A stretch of 64,000 nucleotides of DNA, from the NCBI GenBank assembly GCA_028282885.1, contig JANQGX010000009.1, positions 18,177 through 82,176 on the forward strand. The letters are read 5' to 3'. Positions 17,860-27,535 of this stretch are shown in pieces (within the stretch, counting starts at the first letter, position 1; each line of letters begins with the position of its first letter). This DNA comes from SAR324 cluster bacterium. Lineage in GTDB: Bacteria > SAR324 > XYD2-FULL-50-16. A program made the translations under genes and the position numbers. Under the pieces are notes generated by a model. That model made no database searches, had not been told where the DNA came from, and saw only the letters and a list, made by a program, of their open reading frames with translations.

Positions 17860-19770
17860 CTAGGTGGCATATCCGTCGGTGTCGAGGACAATCGTTTTCT
17901 GTTGTGTCTTTTCCGGTTCGTCGGAATCGGGACGTTCATCATCGTCGGGAGGAATCTGTGTTATTTCTGTTTCCAAGACAACAGATGGGGCTGCAGCGGA
18001 ACTGTTTTCCAATCTGAATTGAGCGGTCAGTCGCTGCAAACTGTCTGCTTGAGCGGACAATTCATCCGAAGCGGATGCGGTTTCCTCCGAAATGGATGAG
18101 TTTTGTTGAACTACTTTATTGACCTGGTTTAGTCCGTGATTTATCTCCTCAATCGCCAGGTTTTGCTTTCTTGAAGCATCCGCTATATTGTTCACTATTT
18201 CATTTACCTGCACTACGGATTCATCGATTTTGGCCAAAATCTCGGCTGTTTTACCCGCATTGTCCACGCCCTTTTCAACCTCTTTACCCGAGTTTTCAAT
18301 CAGCTCAGTACTGTTGCGTGCAGCTTCCGCGCTTCTCGCGGCCAGATTTCTCACTTCTTCGGCAACGACCGCAAACCCCTTTCCGTACTTTCCTGCCCGG
18401 GCAGCTTCCACTGCAGCATTCAAAGCCAGCAAATTTGTTTGAAAAGCAATTTCGTCAATGACTTTGATGATCTTTGAGACATCCGTACTGGTTTTGTTAA
18501 TGCTGTTTATCGAGGTAAGCATCTGCTGCATCTGAAGATTGGCATTTTCAACAATTCTGTTGGTTTGATCTGTCAGTTGCAGTGCCTTTTCTGCATTTTC
18601 ATTGTTGGCCTTGGTTTGGCTGTCAATCTCATTTATGGAAGAGGATGCCTCTTCGAGACTGGCAGCCTGTTCCGTGGTTCCGTTTGCCAAGGACTGGGAT
18701 GAAGCGGATAGTTCGGTTGCGCCTGTTTTAACCCGGTTGCTGGTTTCCATCACTTCGGATATGATCCTGCCAAGCATCTCAAGTGACTGATTAGTATCGT
18801 TTTTGAGGCTGATCAGATCTCCCTTGTGATCACCGGCAATCCTCGAAGTCAGGTCTCCCCTGGCTAGATCGCCAATCACCCTGGTGATTTCTGCGATGGC
18901 ACTTTGAATCGAATTCAGCAATGTATTCAGTGCACCGGCGATTTTGCCAATTTCATCATTCCCCCCGATATCAACCCGTTTGGAAAACTCACCGGTCTCT
19001 TCAATATCCATTACGGTATTTTGTAGCAAAGACAGCGGTCTGGTAATTAAAATAGCAATCCAGATTCCCAGAATTCCGGAAACGATGAAAAAAACGATAA
19101 CCAGCACAACAAAAATCATGATAGCTCGGTTGCTTTCATTTTCGAGTTTGGCGGAGATTATTTCCGCTTGTTCCTGTTGGATTTTGACCTCGTCCAGCAT
19201 CTCCTGAATATGCTCTTCATACAGCCCTTCCAACTTGTCCAGATGATCCCTCATGATATCAAATGCTTTTTTTCCCGAACCATTGCTGATTTTTGGAGCG
19301 AAACGCATTTTCGCAGGATTGATGGCATATTGAACAACCTGCCGGGACTTTCTCTCCCATTCGGCAAAATCCAGATGGAATTGTTCATAGAGAGGTTTCA
19401 TCGAGTCGGTCTGAGAAAGCGCGGCAGCCTTTGCCACACGCTCTTTGACTTGCTGGATGTTTTCCAGGTTTGTGGCATCTGCTTTTTTGTACCGTTCGTC
19501 TGATGCATCCAACGCTGCCACGATCGACAGGCGTTCGGCTACAAGAGCCTGATGAGCGTCTCTATCAGCATTAAGAATCAATGCTATGGCCTCCTGGGAT
19601 TGAATCAGTTTCGGAATCTGCTGTATGACAATTGGTGCGAAGGCTTCGTCGAAAAAACGTCTTCGGCCTTCATCGACTGTAAAGATACTTTGCCAGCCGA
19701 TAAACAAAAGTAGTAACATTCCTATCAGGGGGACAAGGACGAGAATTCCTATTTTGGTTTTTATACCCAT
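17860..19770 (-). CDS. Methyl-accepting chemotaxis protein
   Basis: A 636-residue inner-membrane chemoreceptor. TM1 lies at about residues 7-27, a helical periplasmic sensor at about 28-185 and TM2 at about 190-215. HAMP follows, and the cytoplasmic signalling domain ends near residue 600. The conserved hairpin tip reads [18 protein letters not shown]. The sensor part has the four-helix-bundle style (many Q, E and A residues, no PAS/Cache strands). The C-terminus is a long acidic tail after the signalling domain. The adjacent periplasmic protein gene, 86 bases upstream in the same direction, probably shares its transcript and may present a ligand. Confidence 0.95.
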   Translation of the reverse strand: MGIKTKIGILVLVPLIGMLLLLFIGWQSIFTVDEGRRRFFDEAFAPIVIQQIPKLIQSQEAIALILNADRDAHQALVAERLSIVAALDASDERYKKADATNLENIQQVKERVAKAAALSQTDSMKPLYEQFHLDFAEWERKSRQVVQYAINPAKMRFAPKISNGSGKKAFDIMRDHLDKLEGLYEEHIQEMLDEVKIQQEQAEIISAKLENESNRAIMIFVVLVIVFFIVSGILGIWIAILITRPLSLLQNTVMDIEETGEFSKRVDIGGNDEIGKIAGALNTLLNSIQSAIAEITRVIGDLARGDLTSRIAGDHKGDLISLKNDTNQSLEMLGRIISEVMETSNRVKTGATELSASSQSLANGTTEQAASLEEASSSINEIDSQTKANNENAEKALQLTDQTNRIVENANLQMQQMLTSINSINKTSTDVSKIIKVIDEIAFQTNLLALNAAVEAARAGKYGKGFAVVAEEVRNLAARSAEAARNSTELIENSGKEVEKGVDNAGKTAEILAKIDESVVQVNEIVNNIADASRKQNLAIEEINHGLNQVNKVVQQNSSISEETASASDELSAQADSLQRLTAQFRLENSSAAAPSVVLETEITQIPPDDDERPDSDEPEKTQQKTIVLDTDGYAT

Positions 19771-19856
19771 ATCAATCTCCTGATATGCAATTCAATGGGG
19801 TCACGGATGATCAGGATTGAGGTTGCGGAATACATATCTCGATCCTACTGTTATTT

Positions 19857-20483
19857 CTAAAGCTTTCCGGTTATCAAGCCAAAAGTTATGGCCCCGATCA
19901 CCTTTCCATCAGAATCCGAAATGGGAAGAGAAACCTGTTGCAAAACCATATTGGTTGAACTGTCCAGTTTTTCCACCCCAATATCAATACCGCCTTTGCC
20001 CGAGCTATAGGAATTTTTCCATTTTGCCTCGTCTCCCTGCCAGTAATCTCCTGTCAGCTCGTTCTGACATATGTTGGCACCCTTGTTGTCCATCAGGAAA
20101 GTTTCTCCGACGGCACCGAGTGTTTTCACTAGTTTACGGACAGCGTCCGCACAGGGACCGCTCATCATCTTCACATGGATATCAAGCTCGTCCTCGGCTT
20201 CTTTCCAATCGGTATCGATCTTTTTTATCTGATTCATGGACAGTCCGCTGGCGTTCTGTGCTTTGACTGCTTTTACCAAATCGGGATTGGTTATGGCCGG
20301 GATCAGTTTGGATTTGATGAACGATTTGACCTTCGGTGATGCGTTCTGGTTTTGATCAACCAATCCCGCAAGTCTTGATTTGAGGCCTGCGACGGACTCA
20401 GCATAAAGAGGGCTTGTGGATGCAAAAACAAACAAGCAGACTGTCATAAAAAAGGCGAGAAATGAGACATTTTTAGTTTTCAT
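19857..20483 (-). CDS. Secreted Cache/PDC-like sensor-domain protein
   Basis: A 208-residue protein with a clear signal peptide (about residues 1-28, ending SPLYAES). The C-terminal half, with FLMDNKGANICQNELTGDYWQGDEAKW and VSLPISDSDGKVIGAITFGL, resembles periplasmic PDC/Cache-type sensor domains, normally found attached to receptors or kinases. Here the domain is free and should be periplasmic. It lies directly upstream of the chemoreceptor in the same direction, after a good SD. A ligand-capture partner for that receptor is the natural inference. No catalytic motif is visible. Confidence 0.7.
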   Translation of the reverse strand: MKTKNVSFLAFFMTVCLFVFASTSPLYAESVAGLKSRLAGLVDQNQNASPKVKSFIKSKLIPAITNPDLVKAVKAQNASGLSMNQIKKIDTDWKEAEDELDIHVKMMSGPCADAVRKLVKTLGAVGETFLMDNKGANICQNELTGDYWQGDEAKWKNSYSSGKGGIDIGVEKLDSSTNMVLQQVSLPISDSDGKVIGAITFGLITGKL

Positions 20484-20738
20484 TTTATCCTCCGGAGTCG
20501 AACGGTGTCATTACCTTGCAGTTTGAGAGTTGCAACTTTAAAGGTTTTGAACACGAGGTTTGGTTTTTTCCGGAATCATCATCCCGGATTCAGAATACGA
20601 TTGTGACTATTTTATCATATTCTGTTACAGGAATGTAGCTTTTTATGGGTAATCGCGGGATGGACAGATGAGAGTCGTATGTTTGACCAAAAAACGGTAT
20701 TATTTCAGATAGATGAAAAAGAACAGGGCCACATTTTG

Positions 20739-20806
20739 AAATAGGGGACGTAGTTGAAATATTTCGATTTGTTCAAATCGAAATATTTCAACTACGTCCC
20801 CTATTT
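20739..20806. repeat. Large perfect palindrome, copy 2 (REP-like)
   Basis: Arms 20739-20771 and 20774-20806 (33 bases each) are perfectly complementary around TT. The inner 60 bases equal copy 1. It sits just after the stop of the GPH symporter on the minus strand, where it could end that transcript. Copies 1 and 2 bracket exactly the chemoreceptor and sensor-protein genes. Confidence 0.85.
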
Positions 20807-20812
20807 TGTTGT

Positions 20813-22120
20813 TCAGGCTTTGAGATTGAATATTTTTCCCTGTTTTTCCCGCAGGGGGTAACGGAGAAATACAAGGAAAGCTGCCAGTGATATGGCTCCT
20901 CCTGCAACTGCGATGAGTTTCAAGCCGATCACTGTTGGTTTTATATCACCGCCCCAATACATCAACCAGGAAGCGAGGGTGATGCTGAGGCCGATGCTGA
21001 TTTTTTGGAATATCGATTGGATTCCGAAATAGATACCTTCCCGTCTCAGACCGGTGAAAGTTTCATCATAATCGACGACATCAGAGAGAATGGCATAGGG
21101 AAGCATCATGAAACCTGCAACAAAGACCCCGATAAAGCCCATGACAACCTGGGTTTTCAACATCAGGGCATTACCGTCAACAAAGTAAAGCAGGGGCATG
21201 GTTGCAGCTGTGCCCAGGAGTGTGACCAGAAACGCCACATATTTGCCGGATTTTTTTGAAATCCAGTTGAAGACAAAGAAAAAGAGAATATTTGCGGCAA
21301 GGAAAGGCGCCATTACCAATGCAACATCAGCATCGCTTCGCAACAGGACATTGGCAATCCAGAAGGGTACAATGATGGTAATGCAGTTCAAGGCAAACCA
21401 ATAGAGACTTGTGGTTGTCAGAAGGATCACAAAGGGACGGTTCCTGAAGCTGGTTCGGGCCCACCTGATAAGGTTCGGTTTTTGGGTTTCTGTGGTTGCA
21501 GACCCGGAATGGTGTTTTTCCTTGATCAGAATAGCGGTTGGCAAAAAGGAGATGATGATCAGACCGCCAACAATCGCTCCCATGCCGGACCAGCCTAGAC
21601 TTTCCTTGATAGGGCCGATAAAGGCGAACAGGAGAGTTCCCAACATCAGAAAAACAGCCTGTAGTGTGGATACATTGACCCGCTCTTTCAGATCGGAAGT
21701 AATTTCAGGTAAAAGGGACAGATACGGGTTCGCCAGAATTGTCCAGAAAACAAAAAACAATTGAACCACCACAAACGCATAAACAGCATTGATCCAATGA
21801 TATCCTTCCTGGTGAGGCGGTATCCAGAGTAAAAAACTGACCAGGGCCACCGGAATAATCATCGCCCGGATGAAAGGAAGACGGCGCCCGCTCTTGAAGC
21901 GGGCATTGTCACTGTAAAAGCCAACGAGGGGATCCAGTACGCCATCGATGATCCGTCCGAAAAGGAAAATGGCCGAGAACAGGCCCAGGGGGACAAGTGC
22001 GTTGACTTTGTCAGGCACATAAAGTTTGAGCAGCCACTGGGAGATAACCAGGTTGGCCAGATTCATTGACAGAAATCCGGAGGCATAGGCCGTTTTTTGA
22101 GTGACGGTTAGCTGAGCCAT
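20813..22120 (-). CDS. GPH-family sugar:cation symporter
   Basis: 435 residues with about twelve membrane segments. The diagnostic loop reads DGVLDPLVGFYSDNARFKSGRRLPFI (about residues 59-84), typical of glycoside-pentoside-hexuronide:cation symporters. It should import a sugar or glycoside across the inner membrane with Na+ or H+. It follows the GH1 gene in the same direction (139-base gap), so the likely cargo is the sugar or glycoside handled by that enzyme. Confidence 0.9.
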   Translation of the reverse strand: MAQLTVTQKTAYASGFLSMNLANLVISQWLLKLYVPDKVNALVPLGLFSAIFLFGRIIDGVLDPLVGFYSDNARFKSGRRLPFIRAMIIPVALVSFLLWIPPHQEGYHWINAVYAFVVVQLFFVFWTILANPYLSLLPEITSDLKERVNVSTLQAVFLMLGTLLFAFIGPIKESLGWSGMGAIVGGLIIISFLPTAILIKEKHHSGSATTETQKPNLIRWARTSFRNRPFVILLTTTSLYWFALNCITIIVPFWIANVLLRSDADVALVMAPFLAANILFFFVFNWISKKSGKYVAFLVTLLGTAATMPLLYFVDGNALMLKTQVVMGFIGVFVAGFMMLPYAILSDVVDYDETFTGLRREGIYFGIQSIFQKISIGLSITLASWLMYWGGDIKPTVIGLKLIAVAGGAISLAAFLVFLRYPLREKQGKIFNLKA

Positions 22121-22259
22121 TTCATTGCTCCTTCAACACGATTGATTAGGATGACGATTAGGATCGGGTGCCGGCTTTGCATAATTTAGATTGCATTGCC
22201 GCCGACTAAGATCATCAATTAAGTCGCCTTCGGTACAGGCGAGTACTCCACTTCTTGAC

Positions 22260-23678
22260 TCAGACCACAATTTCATCTTTTCGGGGCAGTCGATTGTTTG
22301 TTGCGATAAACCGGAAAAGGGTTGCCGATTTGCGGGGGCGGCGCTCAAAGGTTTCGCGGTTCACTTCATACAATCCGAACTTGGGCCAGAATCCTTCGGC
22401 CCATTCCCAATTATCGGTGATGCTCCAGTAAGTGAAACCAAAAACGGGGCAGTTCTCTTCGATCAACTTGTGAACCCAGGCCAGATGGTCCAATATAAAT
22501 TGAGGTCGTTTTCTATCGGATTCATCAGCCAACCCAGATTCCGCAATGAATAGTGGAACGCCGGGGTAGCGCTTTTCCAGTTTCTTACAGAGCCGATAAA
22601 GCCCTTCCGGATAGATTTCCCAATCCATATCGGTTGTTTCGTATTTCTTAACATCAGTATAGTTGATGAATCCCGGTTTTAACGGGTTGAAGCTGATAAG
22701 CTGCCGGGTGTAATAGTTGACGCCAATCCAATCCAGGCTGTCTGCAAAATCCTTGTTATGTTCCCTGACGGTCGGGCCGAATAGAACGTTTATGTCAATA
22801 GTACCGCTGTACAAGGCATCAAGCATATTCCAGTTGAATATCCTGTCCATCTGTTTGTAGACAAGCCTGTCCAGCAAAACTCCTTTGGGTTCATAGTGGT
22901 AAAAGAAATATATCATGCCGACACTGGCGGACTTGTTGGGAGCATCTTCAGGAACTTCGGCCTCTTTTTTAAGAATTTTATATGCCTTGCCATGAGCATG
23001 GATCAGTGTTCTATACATCCGGATTCCACGTTCCATATCATTCACACAAGGTGGGATCCGGTCGGTGGCATAACCGGCCAGTGCATATATTTGCGCATCG
23101 ATCATGGTGCTCCAGTAATGGACCTGTTTACCGAAACGCCTGGCACATTGTTGCACATAAGCCTCCCAGCGTTGCAGAACCTGGTCGGATTCGAAGCCTC
23201 CCATATCTGAAGCCCAGACAGGAAGTGTAAAGTGCCACAGGTTTAAAAATATAGTAAATCCTTTGTCCTGCAACGATTGCAACATCTGTCCGTAGTGCTC
23301 CCAGGCTTCTTCATCATAAATCCCCGGTTCGGGTTCCACCCGGCTCCACTCGATACCGATACGATGTGCGTTTTGTCCGTCTGCTTTGGCCAGGGAGAAA
23401 TCCTCTTCGTACCGATTGTAGAAATCGATACAGGCTCCGCAGGTATCACCATTGGCAATCGGAGAAGGGATTTGTTGTTCCCATCGATGCCAATCCGTGT
23501 TTGTATTACCACCTTCATGCTGGTACGGGTCTTCCCCGGTGCTCCAGAGAAAACCCTCCGGAAACACCTGTCCGTCGGTCTGAATAGCTTTTGATTTAGC
23601 GGGGGATTTTAAAAATCCATAAAGTGTGACCAGCAGCAAAATCGCCGGAATGGACAGAAGGGACAGTGTTAGAATCAT
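22260..23678 (-). CDS. Membrane-anchored GH1-family protein with altered acid/base motif
   Basis: 472 residues: a hydrophobic N-terminal anchor (about 3-23), then a full-length glycoside hydrolase family 1 barrel (about 38-455). The nucleophile motif is present as FIAESGLAD (E380), and the family's C-terminal YWSITDNWEWAEGFWPKFGL is intact. The acid/base motif T-x-N-E-P is replaced by TMIDA (191-195), so the catalytic Glu becomes Asp and the sugar-binding Asn becomes Ile. Either a specialised beta-glycosidase, a transferase or a non-hydrolytic protein is possible. It pairs with the downstream GPH symporter, and a LacI-type site lies in its upstream region. Confidence 0.85.
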   Translation of the reverse strand: MILTLSLLSIPAILLLVTLYGFLKSPAKSKAIQTDGQVFPEGFLWSTGEDPYQHEGGNTNTDWHRWEQQIPSPIANGDTCGACIDFYNRYEEDFSLAKADGQNAHRIGIEWSRVEPEPGIYDEEAWEHYGQMLQSLQDKGFTIFLNLWHFTLPVWASDMGGFESDQVLQRWEAYVQQCARRFGKQVHYWSTMIDAQIYALAGYATDRIPPCVNDMERGIRMYRTLIHAHGKAYKILKKEAEVPEDAPNKSASVGMIYFFYHYEPKGVLLDRLVYKQMDRIFNWNMLDALYSGTIDINVLFGPTVREHNKDFADSLDWIGVNYYTRQLISFNPLKPGFINYTDVKKYETTDMDWEIYPEGLYRLCKKLEKRYPGVPLFIAESGLADESDRKRPQFILDHLAWVHKLIEENCPVFGFTYWSITDNWEWAEGFWPKFGLYEVNRETFERRPRKSATLFRFIATNNRLPRKDEIVV

Positions 23679-23919
23679 GGGTTTCCATCTTGAATGCTGC
23701 GGACTATTAAGTTGGATACGTCCAGTCCAATCACTTGTACTTTGAGTGTTTTATATTTCGGCATTAGCGCAATAAGTGTCACACCCGTCTTTTTTTGTCA
23801 ATTCCATGATAGCAGATTGACAAGTTTAATACCCAGCTAATATAAACAGCCTTAAATGAAAACCTGTTGCCTGTGATGAGGTGATTTGCTGTACAGGATC
23901 ACCGTGTTAAATAAAAATA

Positions 23920-23934
23920 CGAAAACGCTTTACG
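23920..23934. promoter_or_regulatory. LacI-type operator-like site 3
   Basis: CGAAAACGCTTTACG, with a central CG and AT-rich arms, lies 17 bases before the small membrane-protein gene, in the gap divergent from the GH1 gene. It resembles the two sites near the other GPH symporter at 0.4-0.7 kb. Confidence 0.45.
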
Positions 23935-23950
23935 ATTGATAAGGTTGCTA

Positions 23951-24529
23951 ATGTCAAAAAATATGATGAAAAAACAGAACTTTGCGAGACGGGTCGTACA
24001 GCCCATTATCCTGGTAACAGGCATAATGCTGCTTTCCATGCTGGTCTATGATCTCTCCGGCACAATAAAAAGTCGCATTCTACATGATGCAACATCAACT
24101 ATCTCCGCGTTGTTCTTGTTTCTGAGCATCTGGTTGGGAGGCCTTATTGCTAATACCATTGCCTTCTTCCGGGGAGCGACTTTTAAGGAGCGGATTGGTA
24201 TCTGTCTTGTGGCTCCGTTAATATGGTCTTTTATGGTAATGAGCCAATTATATGGCATATATTCCATGGGTGAGTTTTTCTTCTTTCTGTTGCATCCATT
24301 GATCCTGGGATGCCCGGTCGCCGGGCTGCTCTGCTTGTCCATTTCCGAACTCTGGTGCAGAAAAATCCACAACTACAAATATCCGAGGACGGCACTGAAA
24401 GTATTTCAGTTCGGCAATGTTTCACTATTGATTCTCAGTTTTTCCCTGACCTTTCTGTTTCTTTGGGAAGCCGGTCATTTTTATGTATACAATATCTACA
24501 TGAGGATCCATGCACAACTCTTCATCTGA
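23951..24529 (+). CDS. Hypothetical multi-pass membrane protein
   Basis: About 192 residues from the ATG at 23951 with AAGG nearby. Roughly five hydrophobic segments (about 15-32, 48-68, 80-100, 105-130 and 155-175) suggest an integral inner-membrane protein. I recognise no family. Its last 20 bases overlap the start of the sulfatase gene, so the two are co-transcribed and perhaps translationally coupled. A helper role for the sulfatase is possible but nothing in the sequence shows it. Confidence 0.6.
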   Translation: MSKNMMKKQNFARRVVQPIILVTGIMLLSMLVYDLSGTIKSRILHDATSTISALFLFLSIWLGGLIANTIAFFRGATFKERIGICLVAPLIWSFMVMSQLYGIYSMGEFFFFLLHPLILGCPVAGLLCLSISELWCRKIHNYKYPRTALKVFQFGNVSLLILSFSLTFLFLWEAGHFYVYNIYMRIHAQLFI

Positions 24530-25928
24530 TTCATCTCAAAGGCAGATCACAAGACGAAATGCCCTGAAACTCCTTGGGGCAGGTGCCATATCCGGGATCA
24601 CCGGTTTCAATCCATTGGCGCAGTTAACAGCAGGTGAAAAAAGACCCAATATCATTTTTATCCTGACAGATGATCATCGTTATGATGCTCTCAGCTTCAT
24701 GAATCATCCGTTTCTTAAAACACCGAACCTGGATCGGATTGCCAGTGAAGGAGTGGTGTTCGAAAATGCCTTTGTCACCACTTCGCTCTGCAGCCCATCC
24801 AGGGCAAGCTTTCTGACCGGCCAGTATGCCCATACGCACGGTGTTGTGAATAATTTTAAGAAATGGAGCGGGGATAATATCTCCTTCATGGAATTGCTGA
24901 AAAGTTCGGGATACGATACGGCTTTTATCGGCAAATGGCACATGTCGGGCGAGAGTCTACCGGAAGTCAGGGGGATCGATCATTTTATCACCTTTACCCG
25001 GAACGGTGGACAGGGAGTCTATTTTGACTGCCCTCTCTACATAGATGGGGTCAGAACCGAACGTCCCGGGAAGTATATCAATGAAGATCTCACCGATTTT
25101 GCACTGGATTACATTGACGAAGAACGGGACAATCCTTTCTGCCTTTTTCTCTCCCACAAGGCGGTTCACTTGGCGTTTAAACCGCCAAAACACCTGGACA
25201 ACCTCTATGATGGAGTTGACCTGAAACTTCCACCGGAGTCTAATCCTTTTATCCCTTTTACCGATAACCATGCCTTTCTCGGGGCTCTGATGCCGCTGGG
25301 AACAATGTATCGCAACTATTGTGAAACCGTCGTGTCCGTGGATGAGCAGGTGGGAAGGGTGCTTGCCGCCCTGGACAATCTTGGCATCGCCGATGATACC
25401 ATTATCATTTACGCCGGGGACAACGGATTCTTCTGGGGAGAACATGGTCTGTTCGACAAGCGGTATGCCTACGAAGAGTCGATCAGAATTCCTTTCCTGA
25501 TGCGGTATCCAAGGTTAGCAGGAGCCAGGGGGCGCAGGTCACAGATGGTTTTGAATATTGACTTGGCTCCGACGCTGCTTGACCTGGCCGGCGTGGAGAT
25601 ACCGGACAATATGCAGGGGCAGAGCCTGGTTTCTGCAATGCAATCACCAACGGCAGCTTCCCGCGAATCATGGCTTTATGAATATTTCCCCGAATTTCCC
25701 ACCCATGTGCCGGGGATGACTGCTGTTCGAACCAACCGTTATAAATATACGGAGTATCAAAACCGGATTCGTCCGCCGGAATTATATGATCTTGAGGAGG
25801 ATCCAAAAGAGATGAGTAATCTCCTGCAACAGGATTCAACAAAGAACCGGCAATTGAAACTGAAGCTGAAACAGGAGCTGGAGCGTCTCAAAGCAAAAAC
25901 GGGATACCGCTTTACAACAGGGATATAA
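24510..25928 (+). CDS. Secreted sulfatase (formylglycine type)
   Basis: A 472-residue S1-type sulfatase. The signature CSPSRASFLTG (C94) carries the cysteine that is converted to formylglycine. The metal-binding DD of FILTDDH lies at 54-55, and a second metal/active-site segment reads IIYAGDNGFFWGEHG. The N-terminus has twin arginines followed by a hydrophobic stretch (RRNALKLLGAGAISG), consistent with Tat export. It should remove sulfate from a sulfated glycan or similar ester in the periplasm. No formylglycine-generating enzyme is in the window. It overlaps the membrane-protein gene and lies opposite the GH1/symporter pair, suggesting sulfated-glycan use. Confidence 0.93.
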   Translation: MHNSSSDSSQRQITRRNALKLLGAGAISGITGFNPLAQLTAGEKRPNIIFILTDDHRYDALSFMNHPFLKTPNLDRIASEGVVFENAFVTTSLCSPSRASFLTGQYAHTHGVVNNFKKWSGDNISFMELLKSSGYDTAFIGKWHMSGESLPEVRGIDHFITFTRNGGQGVYFDCPLYIDGVRTERPGKYINEDLTDFALDYIDEERDNPFCLFLSHKAVHLAFKPPKHLDNLYDGVDLKLPPESNPFIPFTDNHAFLGALMPLGTMYRNYCETVVSVDEQVGRVLAALDNLGIADDTIIIYAGDNGFFWGEHGLFDKRYAYEESIRIPFLMRYPRLAGARGRRSQMVLNIDLAPTLLDLAGVEIPDNMQGQSLVSAMQSPTAASRESWLYEYFPEFPTHVPGMTAVRTNRYKYTEYQNRIRPPELYDLEEDPKEMSNLLQQDSTKNRQLKLKLKQELERLKAKTGYRFTTGI

Positions 25929-26541
25929 AATCTGTTGCATTGATTATTTTCTTGAATCCCAACGGGAATTCTCAAGGGGGCAGCTTGCATCGAGTTTCAG
26001 GGAGGGCCTTCGCAGTCAACAATATCAAACAGGCAATCCGGCCGACTTTTTCCAACAGAACCGAGTGTTTTGCTAACAGATTAAACCTGGAGTTTGGCTG
26101 TTTCCACCGAACCTTGATTGTTATCTTTTAAGGTAGATCCTTCCGTATTGCATATACCTTTCCTGAAAATATTTTCTTTATTTAAATGAGTAGCTTGGGC
26201 TGCTATCAAGCACCAAATGCGTTCACCAAACTTAGTGTTGACATGGAAAATGGGGTATGTTAATTTTTGGCATGTTGGTTTATATACCAATAATATAATT
26301 GGTATATATATATCATCATGCAATATAAAAGAGCGAGTCTATCGGAAATACCCAGCCGATAAAACGATGATTCGGTTTTTTCTGCGGGTATCGGGCTGTT
26401 TAAAACCACTGCCAGGACTCTGGCAAAGGAACCGGAGCTGATACAGCCGAGGATAGCGGTGACTGCCCTGATTTTCGGGTGAGTTCAATCCCCTTTTTGG
26501 TTAAGGACGTATCTGATTCAATTTCAACAAGGAGAATTAAA
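25929..26541. other. Intergenic region with an FrlR-type operator
   Basis: 613 bases after the sulfatase with no supported gene. The palindrome at 26284-26305 lies 236 bases upstream of the binding-protein start. The segment after it is AT-rich. Confidence 0.55.
26284..26305. promoter_or_regulatory. FrlR-type operator A
   Basis: ATACCAAT-N6-ATTGGTAT, extending to a near-perfect palindrome over 26281-26308. The same ATACCAAT-N6-ATTGGT spacing recurs at 28523-28544 before frlB. GntR/UTRA regulators bind such palindromes, and the GntR/UTRA gene lies between the two sites. Confidence 0.6.
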
Positions 26542-27318
26542 ATGAAAAGGTTGACACTGGTTTTGGCGATCATCGCCGTATTGATGACAGGCGTTTTGCA
26601 GGCAAAAGAGTGGAAAAAAATCAGAATTGGGGTTGAAGGGGCTTATCCTCCCTTCAGTTGGATCACGCCCGAGGGAAAGCTGGTTGGATTTGACATTGAT
26701 ATCGCATGGGCCTTGTGTGAAGAGATGAAGGCTAAATGCGTGCTGAAACAGTCCGATTGGGACGGCATTATCCCTTCTTTGTTGGCCCGCAAGTTCGATG
26801 CGATTATTGCCGCCATGTCGATTACCGAAGACAGAAAGAAGAAAGTTGCTTTTACGAACAGGTACCTCAATACGCCGGTTAAGTTTGCTGCCCACAAGAA
26901 TTTTCTCGTTCGTGTGTTAAAAGGAGAACAGTGGCAAAAGACGATTGGTGTCCAGAGGGCAACAGTATTTGATACATACATTACGGATAACTTTGGCGAC
27001 AAATTGAGAATTCTTCGCTATGGCAGTCAGGATGAAGTCTATATGGATTTAAAAGCGGGAAGATTGGATCTGATTTTAAATGATGGCCTTGGTATAGAAG
27101 AGGGCTTTTTAAAGCAACCCGGTAATGAGGATTTCGAACTTATCGGCCCCGATCTCTATGGAGGAAAATGGTTTGGCGAAGGAGCCGGTATCGCCGTCAG
27201 AAAGGAAGACAAAGATCTTGTGAGAAAGTTTAACGCTGCAATTGACGCAATTCGAGCAAATGGCACCTATAAGAAAATTCAGGATAAGTACTTTGATTTT
27301 GATGTTTACGGCAAATAA
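26542..27318 (+). CDS. Amino-acid ABC transporter periplasmic binding protein
   Basis: 258 residues from the ATG with a strong SD (AAGGAGAATTAAA); the track's longer start is not supported. A signal peptide (MKRLTLVLAIIAVLMTGVLQA) leads into KIRIGVEGAYPPFSWITPEGKLVGFDIDIA, the standard opening of lysine/arginine/ornithine-type binding proteins (family 3). No permease or ATPase is adjacent. The shared operator puts it in the fructoselysine regulon, so it may bind fructoselysine or a related Amadori amino acid and use permeases encoded elsewhere. That substrate is inference. Confidence 0.88.
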   Translation: MKRLTLVLAIIAVLMTGVLQAKEWKKIRIGVEGAYPPFSWITPEGKLVGFDIDIAWALCEEMKAKCVLKQSDWDGIIPSLLARKFDAIIAAMSITEDRKKKVAFTNRYLNTPVKFAAHKNFLVRVLKGEQWQKTIGVQRATVFDTYITDNFGDKLRILRYGSQDEVYMDLKAGRLDLILNDGLGIEEGFLKQPGNEDFELIGPDLYGGKWFGEGAGIAVRKEDKDLVRKFNAAIDAIRANGTYKKIQDKYFDFDVYGK

Positions 27319-27535
27319 CCTGGGATAGAAATCTTCCAGAGAGCGTCCCGGGGCATGACTCCCTGTTTAGATCGGGGAGAGTTATCCCGGCGCCGTACCA
27401 GGTGATGTCCGTTAATCAGCCGTTGGCATTCGGTTGGAAGTATTTTAAAGGCGAACCTGAATGACCCCCGGGGGCCTTTTATTGCAAACGGCAGTCAAGA
27501 CCGAGGGAGGCGGCAGATTAAGACAGGTCTGTTGG

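Noticed and set aside
26281-26325. TATA-rich tract as a CRISPR or microsatellite
   Set aside because: It is part of the FrlR-type palindrome and a short TA run, with no spacer-repeat order.
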